Shown here: positions 1-7,792 of the stretch, in pieces
How the letters are laid out: the number at the start of each line of letters is the position of its first letter
Numbering within the stretch: the first letter of the stretch is position 1
Assembly (NCBI GenBank): GCA_937998305.1
Contig: CALLDL010000035.1
Span: forward strand, 1 to 41,602
Reading direction: 5' to 3'
DNA from: an uncultured Desulfobacterales bacterium
GTDB lineage: Bacteria > Desulfobacterota > Desulfobacteria > Desulfobacterales > UBA11574
DNA: 41,602 nucleotides
The notes under the pieces: model-generated
Databases searched by the model: none
What the model was told of the DNA's origin: nothing
Seen by the model: only the letters and a program-made list of their open reading frames with translations
Position numbers and translations under genes: made by a program

Positions 1-77
1 TTGCGTCTTATTTCATCACCCGCAAAATTATTACGACCATACGATTGCGCAGGGCATCAAAAGAATAGGTTTCAGCC

Positions 78-320
78 CATTTATTTTGCCCTGAAAAACC
101 TGATCCTTCCCCGTGTGACGGGATCTTCAATGGGTCATGCCTGTCCCGCATTGCGGGAGTCAGAGTTCTTCGGCTCTGCCTTAAGAATCGCTGTAAGAGT
201 TTGAAGTGAACTAAAGTTTGAAGTGAGCTAAAGTTAAGGAATTCTGTCAATCATATAAAAACATCGGAGCGAAGCGACACCACAACTTTAGGCACTTTAG
301 ATCACTTTAGACACTTTTAA
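78..320. repeat. Dispersed repeat, copy 1 (CTAAAGT-type inverted repeat)
   Basis: This stretch matches the last 184 bases of the window in the same orientation over most of its length, apart from a different hairpin insert near 102-165. It carries CTAAAGT at 211-217 and 228-234 and the reverse form ACTTTAG at 285-291, 294-300 and 304-310, so the two halves can fold on each other around a centre containing GGAGCGAAGCGACACC. No complete gene is visible; the frames open across it have no family signature. It is a non-coding dispersed repeat of unknown mobility. Confidence 0.8.
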
Positions 321-329
321 CTTGTACGG

Positions 330-379
330 CTTTGAGCCCCTTTCAGGGGTAAACCAAAGCCTGGTCCTTTGGGCCAGGA
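330..379. other. Two tandem hairpins before rsmA
   Basis: CCCCT-ttc-AGGGG (around 337-349) is followed by CCTGG-TCC-TTT-GGG-CCAGG (360-378) and then a short T-containing tract. The second hairpin recurs with a different loop inside repeat copy 2 at 41440-41458. These could be an end structure of the dispersed repeat or a terminator of an upstream gene outside the window. Confidence 0.45.
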
Positions 380-441
380 TTCTTTACTATTTCAAATGAG
401 CGTAAACAAATTTCGGTCATTTGAGGTATTAGGGTCACACA

Positions 442-1305
442 ATGACTTCACCAAGGACATTGCTTGCTGCACATAATATTCGCCCCAAGAAACAACTGGG
501 ACAGAATTTTATCGTCGATCCGGCTTTTACTGAGATGATTGTAAAACGTGCCGGTATATTACCCGCAGATATTATTCTGGAAATCGGAGCAGGGTTGGGT
601 GCGCTGACCATTCCTCTGGCTCGCAGAGCCAAGAAAGTTTTTGCGGTTGAAAAAGATCGCCAAATCATCCCTATTTTAAAAACGGAGATTCTCGTCAACG
701 GTCTTACAAATATTTCCATTATTGAAAAAGACATAATGTCATTAGATATAAAAGCGCTGGTAGAAGACATGGGCAAAAAAATAGTGGTCATGGGCAATCT
801 TCCCTATAATATTTCTTCTCAAATTCTTGTTCAGCTGATTCGGTCAAGAGAGGGTATACGTCGGGCCGTTCTCATGTTTCAGAAAGAGCTGGCGCAGCGC
901 ATTACGGCAGAGACCGGATGCAAGGATTACGGGCGGCTTACAGTCATGTTGCGTTATTGTTCTGATATCAAGAAGCTGGTCGGTGTAAAAGCCTCTCTTT
1001 TTTTTCCAAAACCAAAAGTCGACTCTGAAATTTTGGAATTGAAATTTAAAAAAGAAATCGACCATAAGGCTGCTGATGAGGCATTTCTTTTTAAAGTGAT
1101 AAAATCGGGTTTCGGGAACAGACGAAAAACCCTGAAGAATGCATTGGCTGCAAGTGAACTCAATATTGACCCCAATACAGCAAAGGGGGTACTTGAGAAG
1201 TCGGGTATCGATCCTATTCGTCGTGCTGAGACGCTTACTGTGGAAGAGTTTGTAAAACTGAGCAACACCCTAATTGAGAGTAAACAAAACCGAGAACGAT
1301 CGTAA
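442..1305 (+). CDS. rsmA: 16S rRNA (adenine(1518)-N6/adenine(1519)-N6)-dimethyltransferase RsmA/KsgA
   Basis: Dimethylates two adjacent adenines in the 3' terminal helix of 16S rRNA late in 30S assembly, using S-adenosylmethionine. The 287-residue length is normal for the family. Visible motifs: KKQLGQNF at 16-23, the SAM-binding motif I LEIGAGLG at 46-53, acidic E70 at the end of strand 2, and the catalytic motif IV NLPYNI at 119-124; the C-terminal third is the usual helical rRNA-binding part. ATG at 442 follows AGGG-type bases at 429-432, a modest ribosome site. It is convergent with the M16 peptidase, with palindromic element A between them. Nothing looks damaged. Confidence 0.97.
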   Translation: MTSPRTLLAAHNIRPKKQLGQNFIVDPAFTEMIVKRAGILPADIILEIGAGLGALTIPLARRAKKVFAVEKDRQIIPILKTEILVNGLTNISIIEKDIMSLDIKALVEDMGKKIVVMGNLPYNISSQILVQLIRSREGIRRAVLMFQKELAQRITAETGCKDYGRLTVMLRYCSDIKKLVGVKASLFFPKPKVDSEILELKFKKEIDHKAADEAFLFKVIKSGFGNRRKTLKNALAASELNIDPNTAKGVLEKSGIDPIRRAETLTVEEFVKLSNTLIESKQNRERS

Positions 1306-1403
1306 TATATTTGTTTCAATTAGTGTTCTGATGATTCGACTTTATTTAATATCTCTATCAGCAGTGAAATATGAATTCTGCTATTTTATCTCGTTTTTGT
1401 TTA

Positions 1404-1524
1404 CCCTGCGGGAAAGCCGATGACACCCTATCTCCTTCGTTGCCGAGGGCTCGCGGTAGCCGACTACAGATTCGCCCTCGGATGCCTTGGATATGGGATA
1501 TCCTCGACTTTCGCTCAATCAGGG
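1404..1524. repeat. Palindromic element A (core plus locus-specific arms)
   Basis: Imperfect long inverted repeat between the convergent ends of rsmA and the M16 peptidase gene, ending 13 bases from the peptidase stop. The outer ends are CCCTG and CAGGG, with further pairing blocks GAAAG/CTTTC and ACCCTAT/ATATGGG. The centre holds the family core: CCGAGGGC pairs with GCCCTCGG around an apical GTAG-ccga-CTAC. The same core with different stem bases occurs in elements B, C and H. It probably also acts as a two-way transcription barrier between the converging genes. Confidence 0.8.
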
Positions 1525-1537
1525 AAAAATTTGCTTG

Positions 1538-4447
1538 TTATTGCGGTTTTATAATAATTGTTGCAGCCTTATCGTTAACCAGATATTTTTTCGCGATATT
1601 TGACACCCTTTCCTTTGTAATAGAAGCATAATCCTTCAATATTGTCCGGCTCCAGTCTATCTTTTGGGGATGTATTTTGGAACCTGTAAGAACCGTATCG
1701 AGCCAGTAACTGTTTTTTCGAAACATGTCTTTTATGCTGGTCAGTGTCGGTTCTTTGGCCCGTTTCAGTTCATCCTGGGCAACACCATTTTTTGCAATAT
1801 TTGATACGATTTTTTTTATCTCTTTTATGATCATATCCGACTCGTTAGGGTCAATGTAGGCCATCGCCTGAAGGACGCCATATCCCGGATAGGCCCTGCT
1901 CGGCCTGTTAAACGCAAAGCTGGAATATGCAGACCCCAGCTTTTCTCGTATCTGCTCACGAAATCTGTCTGAGATAATATCCGACAGAATAGACAAACGA
2001 CGCGTCCGGTTGATATTCCAAATATCTTCCGTTGGATAAGCAACAATTATGAGTCCTTTTAAAACTTTTGTCCGAACGGATATGGTCTGGGATTGACCAA
2101 CGGGAAAAACGGGCAGATTTAATTCTTTTTGTGTGTTGACAACGGGGTGCAAAGTGAGGCTTCCAAAATATTGAGCCGTTAATTGGATGATTGAATCGAT
2201 ATCAACATCTCCGACAACTGAGACTTCAATGTCATTATTTCCAATGAATGGGCTGATCCATGATTTAATATCATCAAGGGTCAATTTCTTGAATGTTTCA
2301 TCATCGGGAAGGCCGAATCGATGGTCTCCTCCGGCAAGAAAACGACTGCCGGAAAGTGCCATTGCTCCGTCGATTGATCTGGAAAGTGCCATGTATTTTT
2401 GCCTGTATCGTTTCAAAGAGAGCTCATAAGCATCATTTCTAAAGCCGGGATCCATAATATGGGCGTAAAGAAGTTGAAACAGCAGAGAAACTTCATTGGA
2501 AACGGTTTCTCCTTTGAATAAAAAGCGATCTTCGTCAATACTAAAAGTGGCGTAGGTGTTTTTGCCGGCCAGGGCCCACTTAAGTTCGTCTTTTGTGAGG
2601 GTGCCGAGACCGCTTTCATTAATGACGTTTTCGGTTAACAAGGCCAGGCCCGGTTTGTTTAAAGGCTCACAGGATTTGCCCCGTCCAAAGGAAAGATTAA
2701 TCAATACTTGGTTGGCCTTAAAATCGGTTTTTTTGAGGTTCAGGCGGACACCGTTTTTTAAATCCACCTGGGTAATTTCAAGATCAGGGATCTTTTTTGT
2801 CCGTGTAATACGGCCTTCTTTTTTGGGTTCGGGAAGATATGGAAAAACAACCGATTTCCCCTCAACCGGTCTTGATAAGGCGGCGCGCATACTTTTATGG
2901 TAGGTGTTCAATATTTTCGTTTCGGGATTTTTATCTGTCAGTTTTGCGTTACCGGTGACAACCAAAATCCGGTGTTCGGGGGCCCAAATATCTTTGAAGG
3001 CATCGTGTACATTTTTTAATGTCACCATGTTGATTATCGGAGTATACAGTTCTTTTTCCTGTTGTGGCGACATGAAAACATGGTTCGTGTTCAGGCTCCA
3101 GATGATCTCCCTCGCCAGCTTTTTGCTATTGCGCGTAGAAGCTCTTTTGACAGCATTATCCAACTCAGAAAGAAGATCCTTTTTTACCCTCGCCAGTTCC
3201 GATGTTGTAAAACCGAATATCAATGCCTGCCTTAAGGTTTGTTCGATGATTGAAAGCGATTGCTCCCAGTTTTCGGGATTGCAATCTGCTGTGATGTTGG
3301 CATATTTGACTTGACGAAGAAAAATTCCCGAGCTTATGGATGCTGATGTGAAAGGGGTTCCGGGTTTTTGTATTAATGTGTCGAGTCGATACTTTACCAT
3401 TCGGTTAGCAATATCCTCGATCAATTGTTTTTTTCGAACATCGTATGAATCGGGCATGGATAAAATCTTTTCTAAGATTTCAATGCTTACCGTCGTATTT
3501 CCTAATTCTTTTTCAAAGTGGTAGAAAGATTTTATACCTTTATGCTTTATATCTCCGAGATCAGGAATTGTTCCGGGAGGGGCACGGGGGGTTAATGTAG
3601 AAAAATTATCTTCTATAAGCATTCCCGCCAATTCTGCGTTAAAATCTCCAACCAAAACAAGGATCATATTATCCGGTCGATACCAGGTGTCATAAAACGC
3701 TTTGAATTGCTCTTGGTCGGCCTTTTTGAGTATTTCTTCCCGACCGATAGGAAGTCTTTTTGATATTCTGGCATCTGGGAATTCAAATTCGAGTGTTTTG
3801 ATATATGTTCGATAGGATGCTGAATCCCGAGTCCGTTTTTCAGAGAGAACGACGCGTCGTTCTCTCTCGATTTCAGATGGCAGCAAAAGGGCCCCTTCAG
3901 CAAAATCTTTCATTACAACCAGACCCTTTGCCAGGTTTTCCTTGGTCCCTTCAGGTAAAAGAATGTCATAGACAGTTTCATTAAACCCGGTGTGGGCATT
4001 TGCGTCCGCTCCAAACTGCATCCCGATACTTTGAAAAAATTTTACTAGTTCCGCAGGTTTGAAATGTGTTGAGCCGTTAAACAGCATATGCTCCAGAAAA
4101 TGCGCCAACCCCTGTTGACTGTCAGACTCATGGATTGAACCTGCCTGAATATAAAGATGCATACTCACCCGGTTTTTCGGGTGTTGATTTTTCAATAATA
4201 TATATGCAAAACCATTGGGTAATTTTTTAAACACAAGGGCCGGATCAGGATGAAGATCCCCCTTTTTAAAGGACCATAGATCTAAAGAACTGTTGTGTTC
4301 AACGGCATGATTTACATTGGAAAGATGTTTGGCGGGATTTGATGATGCAATACTTTTATTGATAAAAAAACAAGCCAGTAAAGCAGCAACAATTAAAACA
4401 CTGAATGAAAACTTTACCGAAAAAACGTCAATACGCTTTTTTAACAT
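1538..4447 (-). CDS. M16 family zinc metallopeptidase (pitrilysin-like), exported or lipid-anchored
   Basis: Full-length M16 peptidase with two tandem M16 halves. The active N-terminal half has the inverted zinc motif HFLEH at 116-120, with E196 (75 residues after the second His) as likely third ligand; the C-terminal half lacks the motif, as is normal. I chose ATG 4447 (969 residues) because GGAG lies 7 bases upstream, whereas the longer frame adds only six residues without a ribosome site. Residues 11-30 form a signal or anchor segment containing LLAC at 23-26, a possible lipobox, so the product acts outside the cytoplasm. A 9-bp hairpin (CCGGTTGAG/CTCAACCGG, 4470-4495) lies in its 5' leader. 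Substrate unknown. Confidence 0.93.
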   Translation of the reverse strand: MLKKRIDVFSVKFSFSVLIVAALLACFFINKSIASSNPAKHLSNVNHAVEHNSSLDLWSFKKGDLHPDPALVFKKLPNGFAYILLKNQHPKNRVSMHLYIQAGSIHESDSQQGLAHFLEHMLFNGSTHFKPAELVKFFQSIGMQFGADANAHTGFNETVYDILLPEGTKENLAKGLVVMKDFAEGALLLPSEIERERRVVLSEKRTRDSASYRTYIKTLEFEFPDARISKRLPIGREEILKKADQEQFKAFYDTWYRPDNMILVLVGDFNAELAGMLIEDNFSTLTPRAPPGTIPDLGDIKHKGIKSFYHFEKELGNTTVSIEILEKILSMPDSYDVRKKQLIEDIANRMVKYRLDTLIQKPGTPFTSASISSGIFLRQVKYANITADCNPENWEQSLSIIEQTLRQALIFGFTTSELARVKKDLLSELDNAVKRASTRNSKKLAREIIWSLNTNHVFMSPQQEKELYTPIINMVTLKNVHDAFKDIWAPEHRILVVTGNAKLTDKNPETKILNTYHKSMRAALSRPVEGKSVVFPYLPEPKKEGRITRTKKIPDLEITQVDLKNGVRLNLKKTDFKANQVLINLSFGRGKSCEPLNKPGLALLTENVINESGLGTLTKDELKWALAGKNTYATFSIDEDRFLFKGETVSNEVSLLFQLLYAHIMDPGFRNDAYELSLKRYRQKYMALSRSIDGAMALSGSRFLAGGDHRFGLPDDETFKKLTLDDIKSWISPFIGNNDIEVSVVGDVDIDSIIQLTAQYFGSLTLHPVVNTQKELNLPVFPVGQSQTISVRTKVLKGLIIVAYPTEDIWNINRTRRLSILSDIISDRFREQIREKLGSAYSSFAFNRPSRAYPGYGVLQAMAYIDPNESDMIIKEIKKIVSNIAKNGVAQDELKRAKEPTLTSIKDMFRKNSYWLDTVLTGSKIHPQKIDWSRTILKDYASITKERVSNIAKKYLVNDKAATIIIKPQ

Positions 4448-4469
4448 GGCAATACTCCAATACAATAAG

Positions 4470-4495
4470 CCGGTTGAGTAAAAACGCTCAACCGG
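4470..4495 (-). other. Leader hairpin of the M16 peptidase gene
   Basis: A perfect 9-bp stem, CCGGTTGAG with CTCAACCGG, and an 8-base loop. It sits 22 bases upstream of the chosen peptidase start, just before the ribosome site, so it could influence mRNA stability or translation. No family recognised. Confidence 0.5.
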
Positions 4496-4573
4496 TTTCT
4501 TTAAGATTTAGAAACCCGATGTTGTTTTTGAGAAACACGATAATACACGGCCCAGTTATGTGTGTATTCTAAT

Positions 4574-4718
4574 TACAAGGCATCTCAAAAATACATCTAA
4601 CGCCCAATTACGGTGTTCCGAGCCTCTTCAAAATACTCACTACTCCCTGCATACAGCGCTTTTTCATTTGCTCGCGCCTTGTCCTTGGACGTAATCTGCA
4701 TTTTTGAGATGGCTTGTA
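4574..4718. repeat. Palindromic element I
   Basis: Arms of 25 bases at 4574-4598 and 4694-4718 pair with four mismatches (shared block CATCTCAAAAAT). A second arm pair, ATTACG/CGTAAT, is offset by an eight-base insertion on the left. The interior has CGAGC and GCTCG, then CGCCTTG as seen at the edge of the other cores, but lacks the GTAG-CTAC apex. The minus-strand frame reads ITSKDKARANEKALYAGSS and is open, but has no start or ribosome site of its own that I trust. It lies between the M16 gene and the histone-like gene. Confidence 0.7.
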
Positions 4719-4811
4719 GGAATATAAAACAGATCTTTAAAATGACAATGCCGGAGGGGAATTTTTCTAAGTTGATGTTTAAAAGTAGCGCTGATTTTAT
4801 AACGAATACAG

Positions 4812-4860
4812 AAAGTCTCCCGTTTGCCTGATCCTTATTGTCGGACAAACAGGAGACTTT
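4812..4860 (-). terminator. Terminator of the histone-like gene
   Basis: Long stem: AAAGTCTCC (4812-4820) with GGAGACTTT (4852-4860), continued by CGTTTG and CAAACA. On the minus strand it lies about 70 bases past the histone-like gene and ends in TTTCT. The A/T flanks make it plausible in both directions. Confidence 0.65.
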
Positions 4861-4928
4861 GTTCGTGGCGTTTAGACAGCCTGTAAACCGACTTCATCTT
4901 TACTGCCCATCAAGTGATCTTTTTAAAA

Positions 4929-5312
4929 TTATTTTTTAACATAAAGACCACGAGACTTAGTTTGTATTGCACCTTTTTTTGTGAGCTTATAAAGCGCATT
5001 GCTGAGCTGTCTGGAATCCAGTTTGGTTTTTTCTCTTAGCTGTGCAACAGTGACACCTTTTTTGGTTCGTTTGATGGCATTAAATACAGCGTCCAGCATT
5101 GTTTCCTGTTTGGCAGGCGCTGCTTTCTTTGCTGCGACCTTTTTTGCAACAGTCTTCTTTGCAGCTTTCTTTTTTGCAACAGTCTTCTTTGCAGGTACAG
5201 CTTTCTGAGAAGCCTGGAGCTTATCAACCTGATTGGTAATTTTCTCTACCTGTTTGGAGAGCGTGGACAGGGATTTGGATAATGTCTTCAATTGAGCCTT
5301 TATCTTCTTCAT
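4929..5312 (-). CDS. Histone H1-like Lys/Ala-rich nucleoid protein with C-terminal winged-helix-like domain
   Basis: 127 residues in three parts: an N-terminal coiled-coil-like segment (about 1-36, leucine and lysine heptads), a Lys/Ala tail-like middle built from KKTVAKKKAA-type repeats (about 38-70), and a compact C-terminal segment (MLDAVFNAIKRTKKGVTVAQ onward) resembling small winged-helix DNA-binding domains. I chose ATG 5312 because GGAGG sits 8 bases upstream; a longer frame adds 14 unlikely residues. Likely role: DNA compaction or architecture. The middle is encoded by an exact 30-base tandem repeat, so its length may vary between strains. Monocistronic, with its own candidate promoter and terminator. 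Confidence 0.85.
   Translation of the reverse strand: MKKIKAQLKTLSKSLSTLSKQVEKITNQVDKLQASQKAVPAKKTVAKKKAAKKTVAKKVAAKKAAPAKQETMLDAVFNAIKRTKKGVTVAQLREKTKLDSRQLSNALYKLTKKGAIQTKSRGLYVKK
5141..5194 (-). repeat. 30-base tandem repeat inside the histone-like gene
   Basis: The block TTTTTGCAACAGTCTTCTTT occurs at 5141-5160 and again at 5171-5190, a 30-base period encoding ten residues (KKTVAKKKAA register). The reading frame is kept, so changes in copy number would lengthen or shorten the basic segment without breaking the gene. Confidence 0.85.
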
Positions 5313-5368
5313 TTGATTTTCCTCCTTGGTTGATGTAGTTTGACAAAGTTGCAAATACTTTTAAAATT

Positions 5369-5395
5369 ACTATATATATTTTTTTTAAAAGTCAA
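5369..5395 (-). promoter_or_regulatory. Candidate sigma-70 promoter of the histone-like gene
   Basis: On the minus strand TTGACT (5390-5395) is followed by an AT-rich tract with TATAGT at 5369-5374 (15-base spacing) or TAGTAA two bases further on (17-base spacing). It lies 57-83 bases upstream of the chosen start. The -35 is good; the exact -10 is uncertain. Confidence 0.5.
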
Positions 5396-5514
5396 CAAAA
5401 TCTATTAAATAATATAAAATCATTTCTACTGTTGACAAGTATACTTATCTTTTGGAAGATAACACTTCCTGATCAATGCTTCAGGTGTTATAAAACGTAC
5501 AGCTTTTACTTTGA

Positions 5515-5699
5515 CCTAAATTGAGCGATTTTTGACTTGATCTGTACCGATTTCTTGCGCATCAAGGGTTCGCGAAAATTCTCGACATATCCATGGGTAT
5601 TCCTGTCGAAGATCCCGATGTCTTTTCGGGGCGATTTTCGCAAACCTTGCTGCATCCGGATTTCGGCACATCTCTTCCCCAAAAATCGCTCAACTTAAA
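5515..5699. repeat. Palindromic element G (shares outer arms with element H)
   Basis: The 20-base left arm (5515-5534) pairs with 5680-5699, 17 of 20 positions; shared block TTGAGCGATTTTTG. A second inner stem pairs TTCGCGAAAAT with ATTTTCGCAAA. The outer arm CCTAArTTGAGCGATT is the same as that of element H, 34 kb away, while the interiors differ. It occupies most of the gap between the divergent histone-like and helicase genes. Confidence 0.8.
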
Positions 5700-5728
5700 T
5701 CTGAAAGACTTTATCTGTTTTTCTATCA

Positions 5729-7687
5729 ATGAATTGCCGAATTCTATATAAAAAAGAACTTAATCCTTCTCAACTGGAAGCCGTCAACTTTACACAAGGG
5801 CCTCTTCTTGTCATCGCAGGTGCTGGAAGCGGGAAGACAAGAACGCTTACATATCGAGTCGCACGTCTTGTAGAAGAAGGTATTTCACCGAGTTCTATAC
5901 TTCTGATGACCTTTACGCGTAAATCTGCCCAGGAAATGTTGAAAAGAGCTACAGAACTGCTCGATGACAGATGTAAAGGTGTTGCCGGCGGAACATTTCA
6001 TTCATTCGCTTATGCTATTTTGCGAAAATATGCTTCCAAGGTTGGATTTGAAAACGGTTTCTCAATCATTGATCGAGCGGATTCTGAAGATCTCATCAGC
6101 ATGATGAGAAAAGAAATGACAGGAGCATCAAAGTCCGGTTCCCTTCCGAGAAAGCAAACACTGGCCAATATTTTTAGCCGGGCTGTCAACAAAGATATGT
6201 CTGTCGAAGATGTCGTTCTAAACGACTATCCGCAATTTATACGTCACCTGGAAGCAATCCATGAAATGTCAAAGGCGTATCAAAGACAAAAAGCCGAGCA
6301 TAATTTTATGGATTACGACGATCTTTTGATATACTTGGAAATGCTTTTAAAAGAACACACCGATGTTCGCGACAACATCTGTAAAACTTACCAATATTTA
6401 ATGGTTGACGAATATCAGGATACCAATAAGATTCAGGCGGAAATTATTTATCTTCTCGCCGGTGTCCATGAAAATGTCATGGTGGTGGGTGATGATTCGC
6501 AAAGCATTTATGCATTCCGGGGGGCGAATTTTGAAAATATCATGCGATTTCCTGAAATATTTCCAAAGACCCGAACCATCCAGTTGGAAGAAAACTATCG
6601 CAGTGTTGAACCTATTTTAAAACTTACCAATGTTATGATTGAGCGGGCAACACGGAAATATTCAAAAATTCTTTTTACGCAAAAATCCGGAGGGGCATTG
6701 CCATTGCTGATAAAGGCACAAAGTGAAAACAGCCAATCGCGATTCGTGGCAGAAAAGATACAAAAACTTAATGACAGCGGTGTACCTTTGAGCCAAATCG
6801 CAGTGCTTTTTCGAGCAAGTTTTCATTCTTTTGATCTTGAAATTGAACTCGCCAGAGAAGGGATTCCCTTTGTTAAAGTGGGTGGGTTTAAATTCGTTGA
6901 ATCTGCACATATTAAAGATGTTCTGGCTCATCTCAAAGCCTTTTTCAATCCATATGACAGGATAAGCTGGTACAGGATACTTCTTCTTTTGGATCGTGTC
7001 GGCCCCAAAACCGCACTGGACATTTATGAAACGATTCTAACTGAAAAATCCGGATACACAGGATTTGTAAAAACCAAACTTAAAACCAGCCGATCCAAAG
7101 GTTTGGATAAACTCAAACGCCTCTTTTCTGATATTGACTCCAGGCCCATGTCTGTTGCTCAGATGGGTGAAGCAGTTGTTAAATATTACCTGCCCATATT
7201 AAAAAAGAAATACGATGATTATCCAAAACGGACGAGAGACCTTGAACATCTGGTAACCATCATGGAGCGGTATCATCACCTTGAACCTTTCTTGACCGAC
7301 ATGGCCCTGGAGCCTCCGAATACGAGTTTAAATGACACTTTATCAAGTGGTGATCCGGCTGATGACCGGCTCATTCTGTCAACCGTTCATTCCGCCAAGG
7401 GCCTTGAATGGCACACGGTTTTTATTATATGGGCCCTTGACGGTCGATTCCCGTCGATACATGCTATCCATGATGAAAAAGAGCTTGAAGAAGAGTTGAG
7501 ACTGGTCTATGTTGCAGCAACAAGGGCTAAGGAAAACCTCTTTTTTACATACCCGGCCCAAATTTATGACCGAATGTCACAAATGGTTTTAAACCGGCCC
7601 TGCCGTTTTATAGACAACATTCCCGACGATATTTTATCTAAACTGAGTGTTTTAAACATAGGTTCCACCAAACCGTTATATTTTTGA
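5729..7687 (+). CDS. UvrD/Rep/PcrA-type superfamily 1 DNA helicase
   Basis: ATP-driven 3'-5' helicase family used in repair and replication restart. Visible: Q-motif region LNPSQLEAV at 11-19, Walker A GAGSGKT at 31-37, motif II DEYQD in LMVDEYQDTN (about 227-231), motif III GDDSQSIYAFRGA, motif IV/V region VHSAKGLEW, and motif VI VYVAATRAKENL near the end. At 652 residues it is shorter than E. coli UvrD (720), mainly by lacking a long C-terminal tail, and nearer Rep in size. ATG 5729 has no good ribosome site; it starts 29 bases after element G, so the transcript probably begins in or before that element. I cannot separate Rep from PcrA or UvrD by eye. Confidence 0.9.
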   Translation: MNCRILYKKELNPSQLEAVNFTQGPLLVIAGAGSGKTRTLTYRVARLVEEGISPSSILLMTFTRKSAQEMLKRATELLDDRCKGVAGGTFHSFAYAILRKYASKVGFENGFSIIDRADSEDLISMMRKEMTGASKSGSLPRKQTLANIFSRAVNKDMSVEDVVLNDYPQFIRHLEAIHEMSKAYQRQKAEHNFMDYDDLLIYLEMLLKEHTDVRDNICKTYQYLMVDEYQDTNKIQAEIIYLLAGVHENVMVVGDDSQSIYAFRGANFENIMRFPEIFPKTRTIQLEENYRSVEPILKLTNVMIERATRKYSKILFTQKSGGALPLLIKAQSENSQSRFVAEKIQKLNDSGVPLSQIAVLFRASFHSFDLEIELAREGIPFVKVGGFKFVESAHIKDVLAHLKAFFNPYDRISWYRILLLLDRVGPKTALDIYETILTEKSGYTGFVKTKLKTSRSKGLDKLKRLFSDIDSRPMSVAQMGEAVVKYYLPILKKKYDDYPKRTRDLEHLVTIMERYHHLEPFLTDMALEPPNTSLNDTLSSGDPADDRLILSTVHSAKGLEWHTVFIIWALDGRFPSIHAIHDEKELEEELRLVYVAATRAKENLFFTYPAQIYDRMSQMVLNRPCRFIDNIPDDILSKLSVLNIGSTKPLYF

Positions 7688-7792
7688 TTGATTCAAATGA
7701 TACGCTGTGATATGTGCCCGCTTAACATCATTATCTCTTCCAATTTAAAGTCGGTTTTATTTATCATAACAACTTGATATGATTAAATTATA

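Noticed and set aside
8-250. 80-residue minus-strand frame across repeat copy 1
   Set aside because: It is repeat sequence read in one frame; copy 2 does not keep the frame because the hairpin insert differs.
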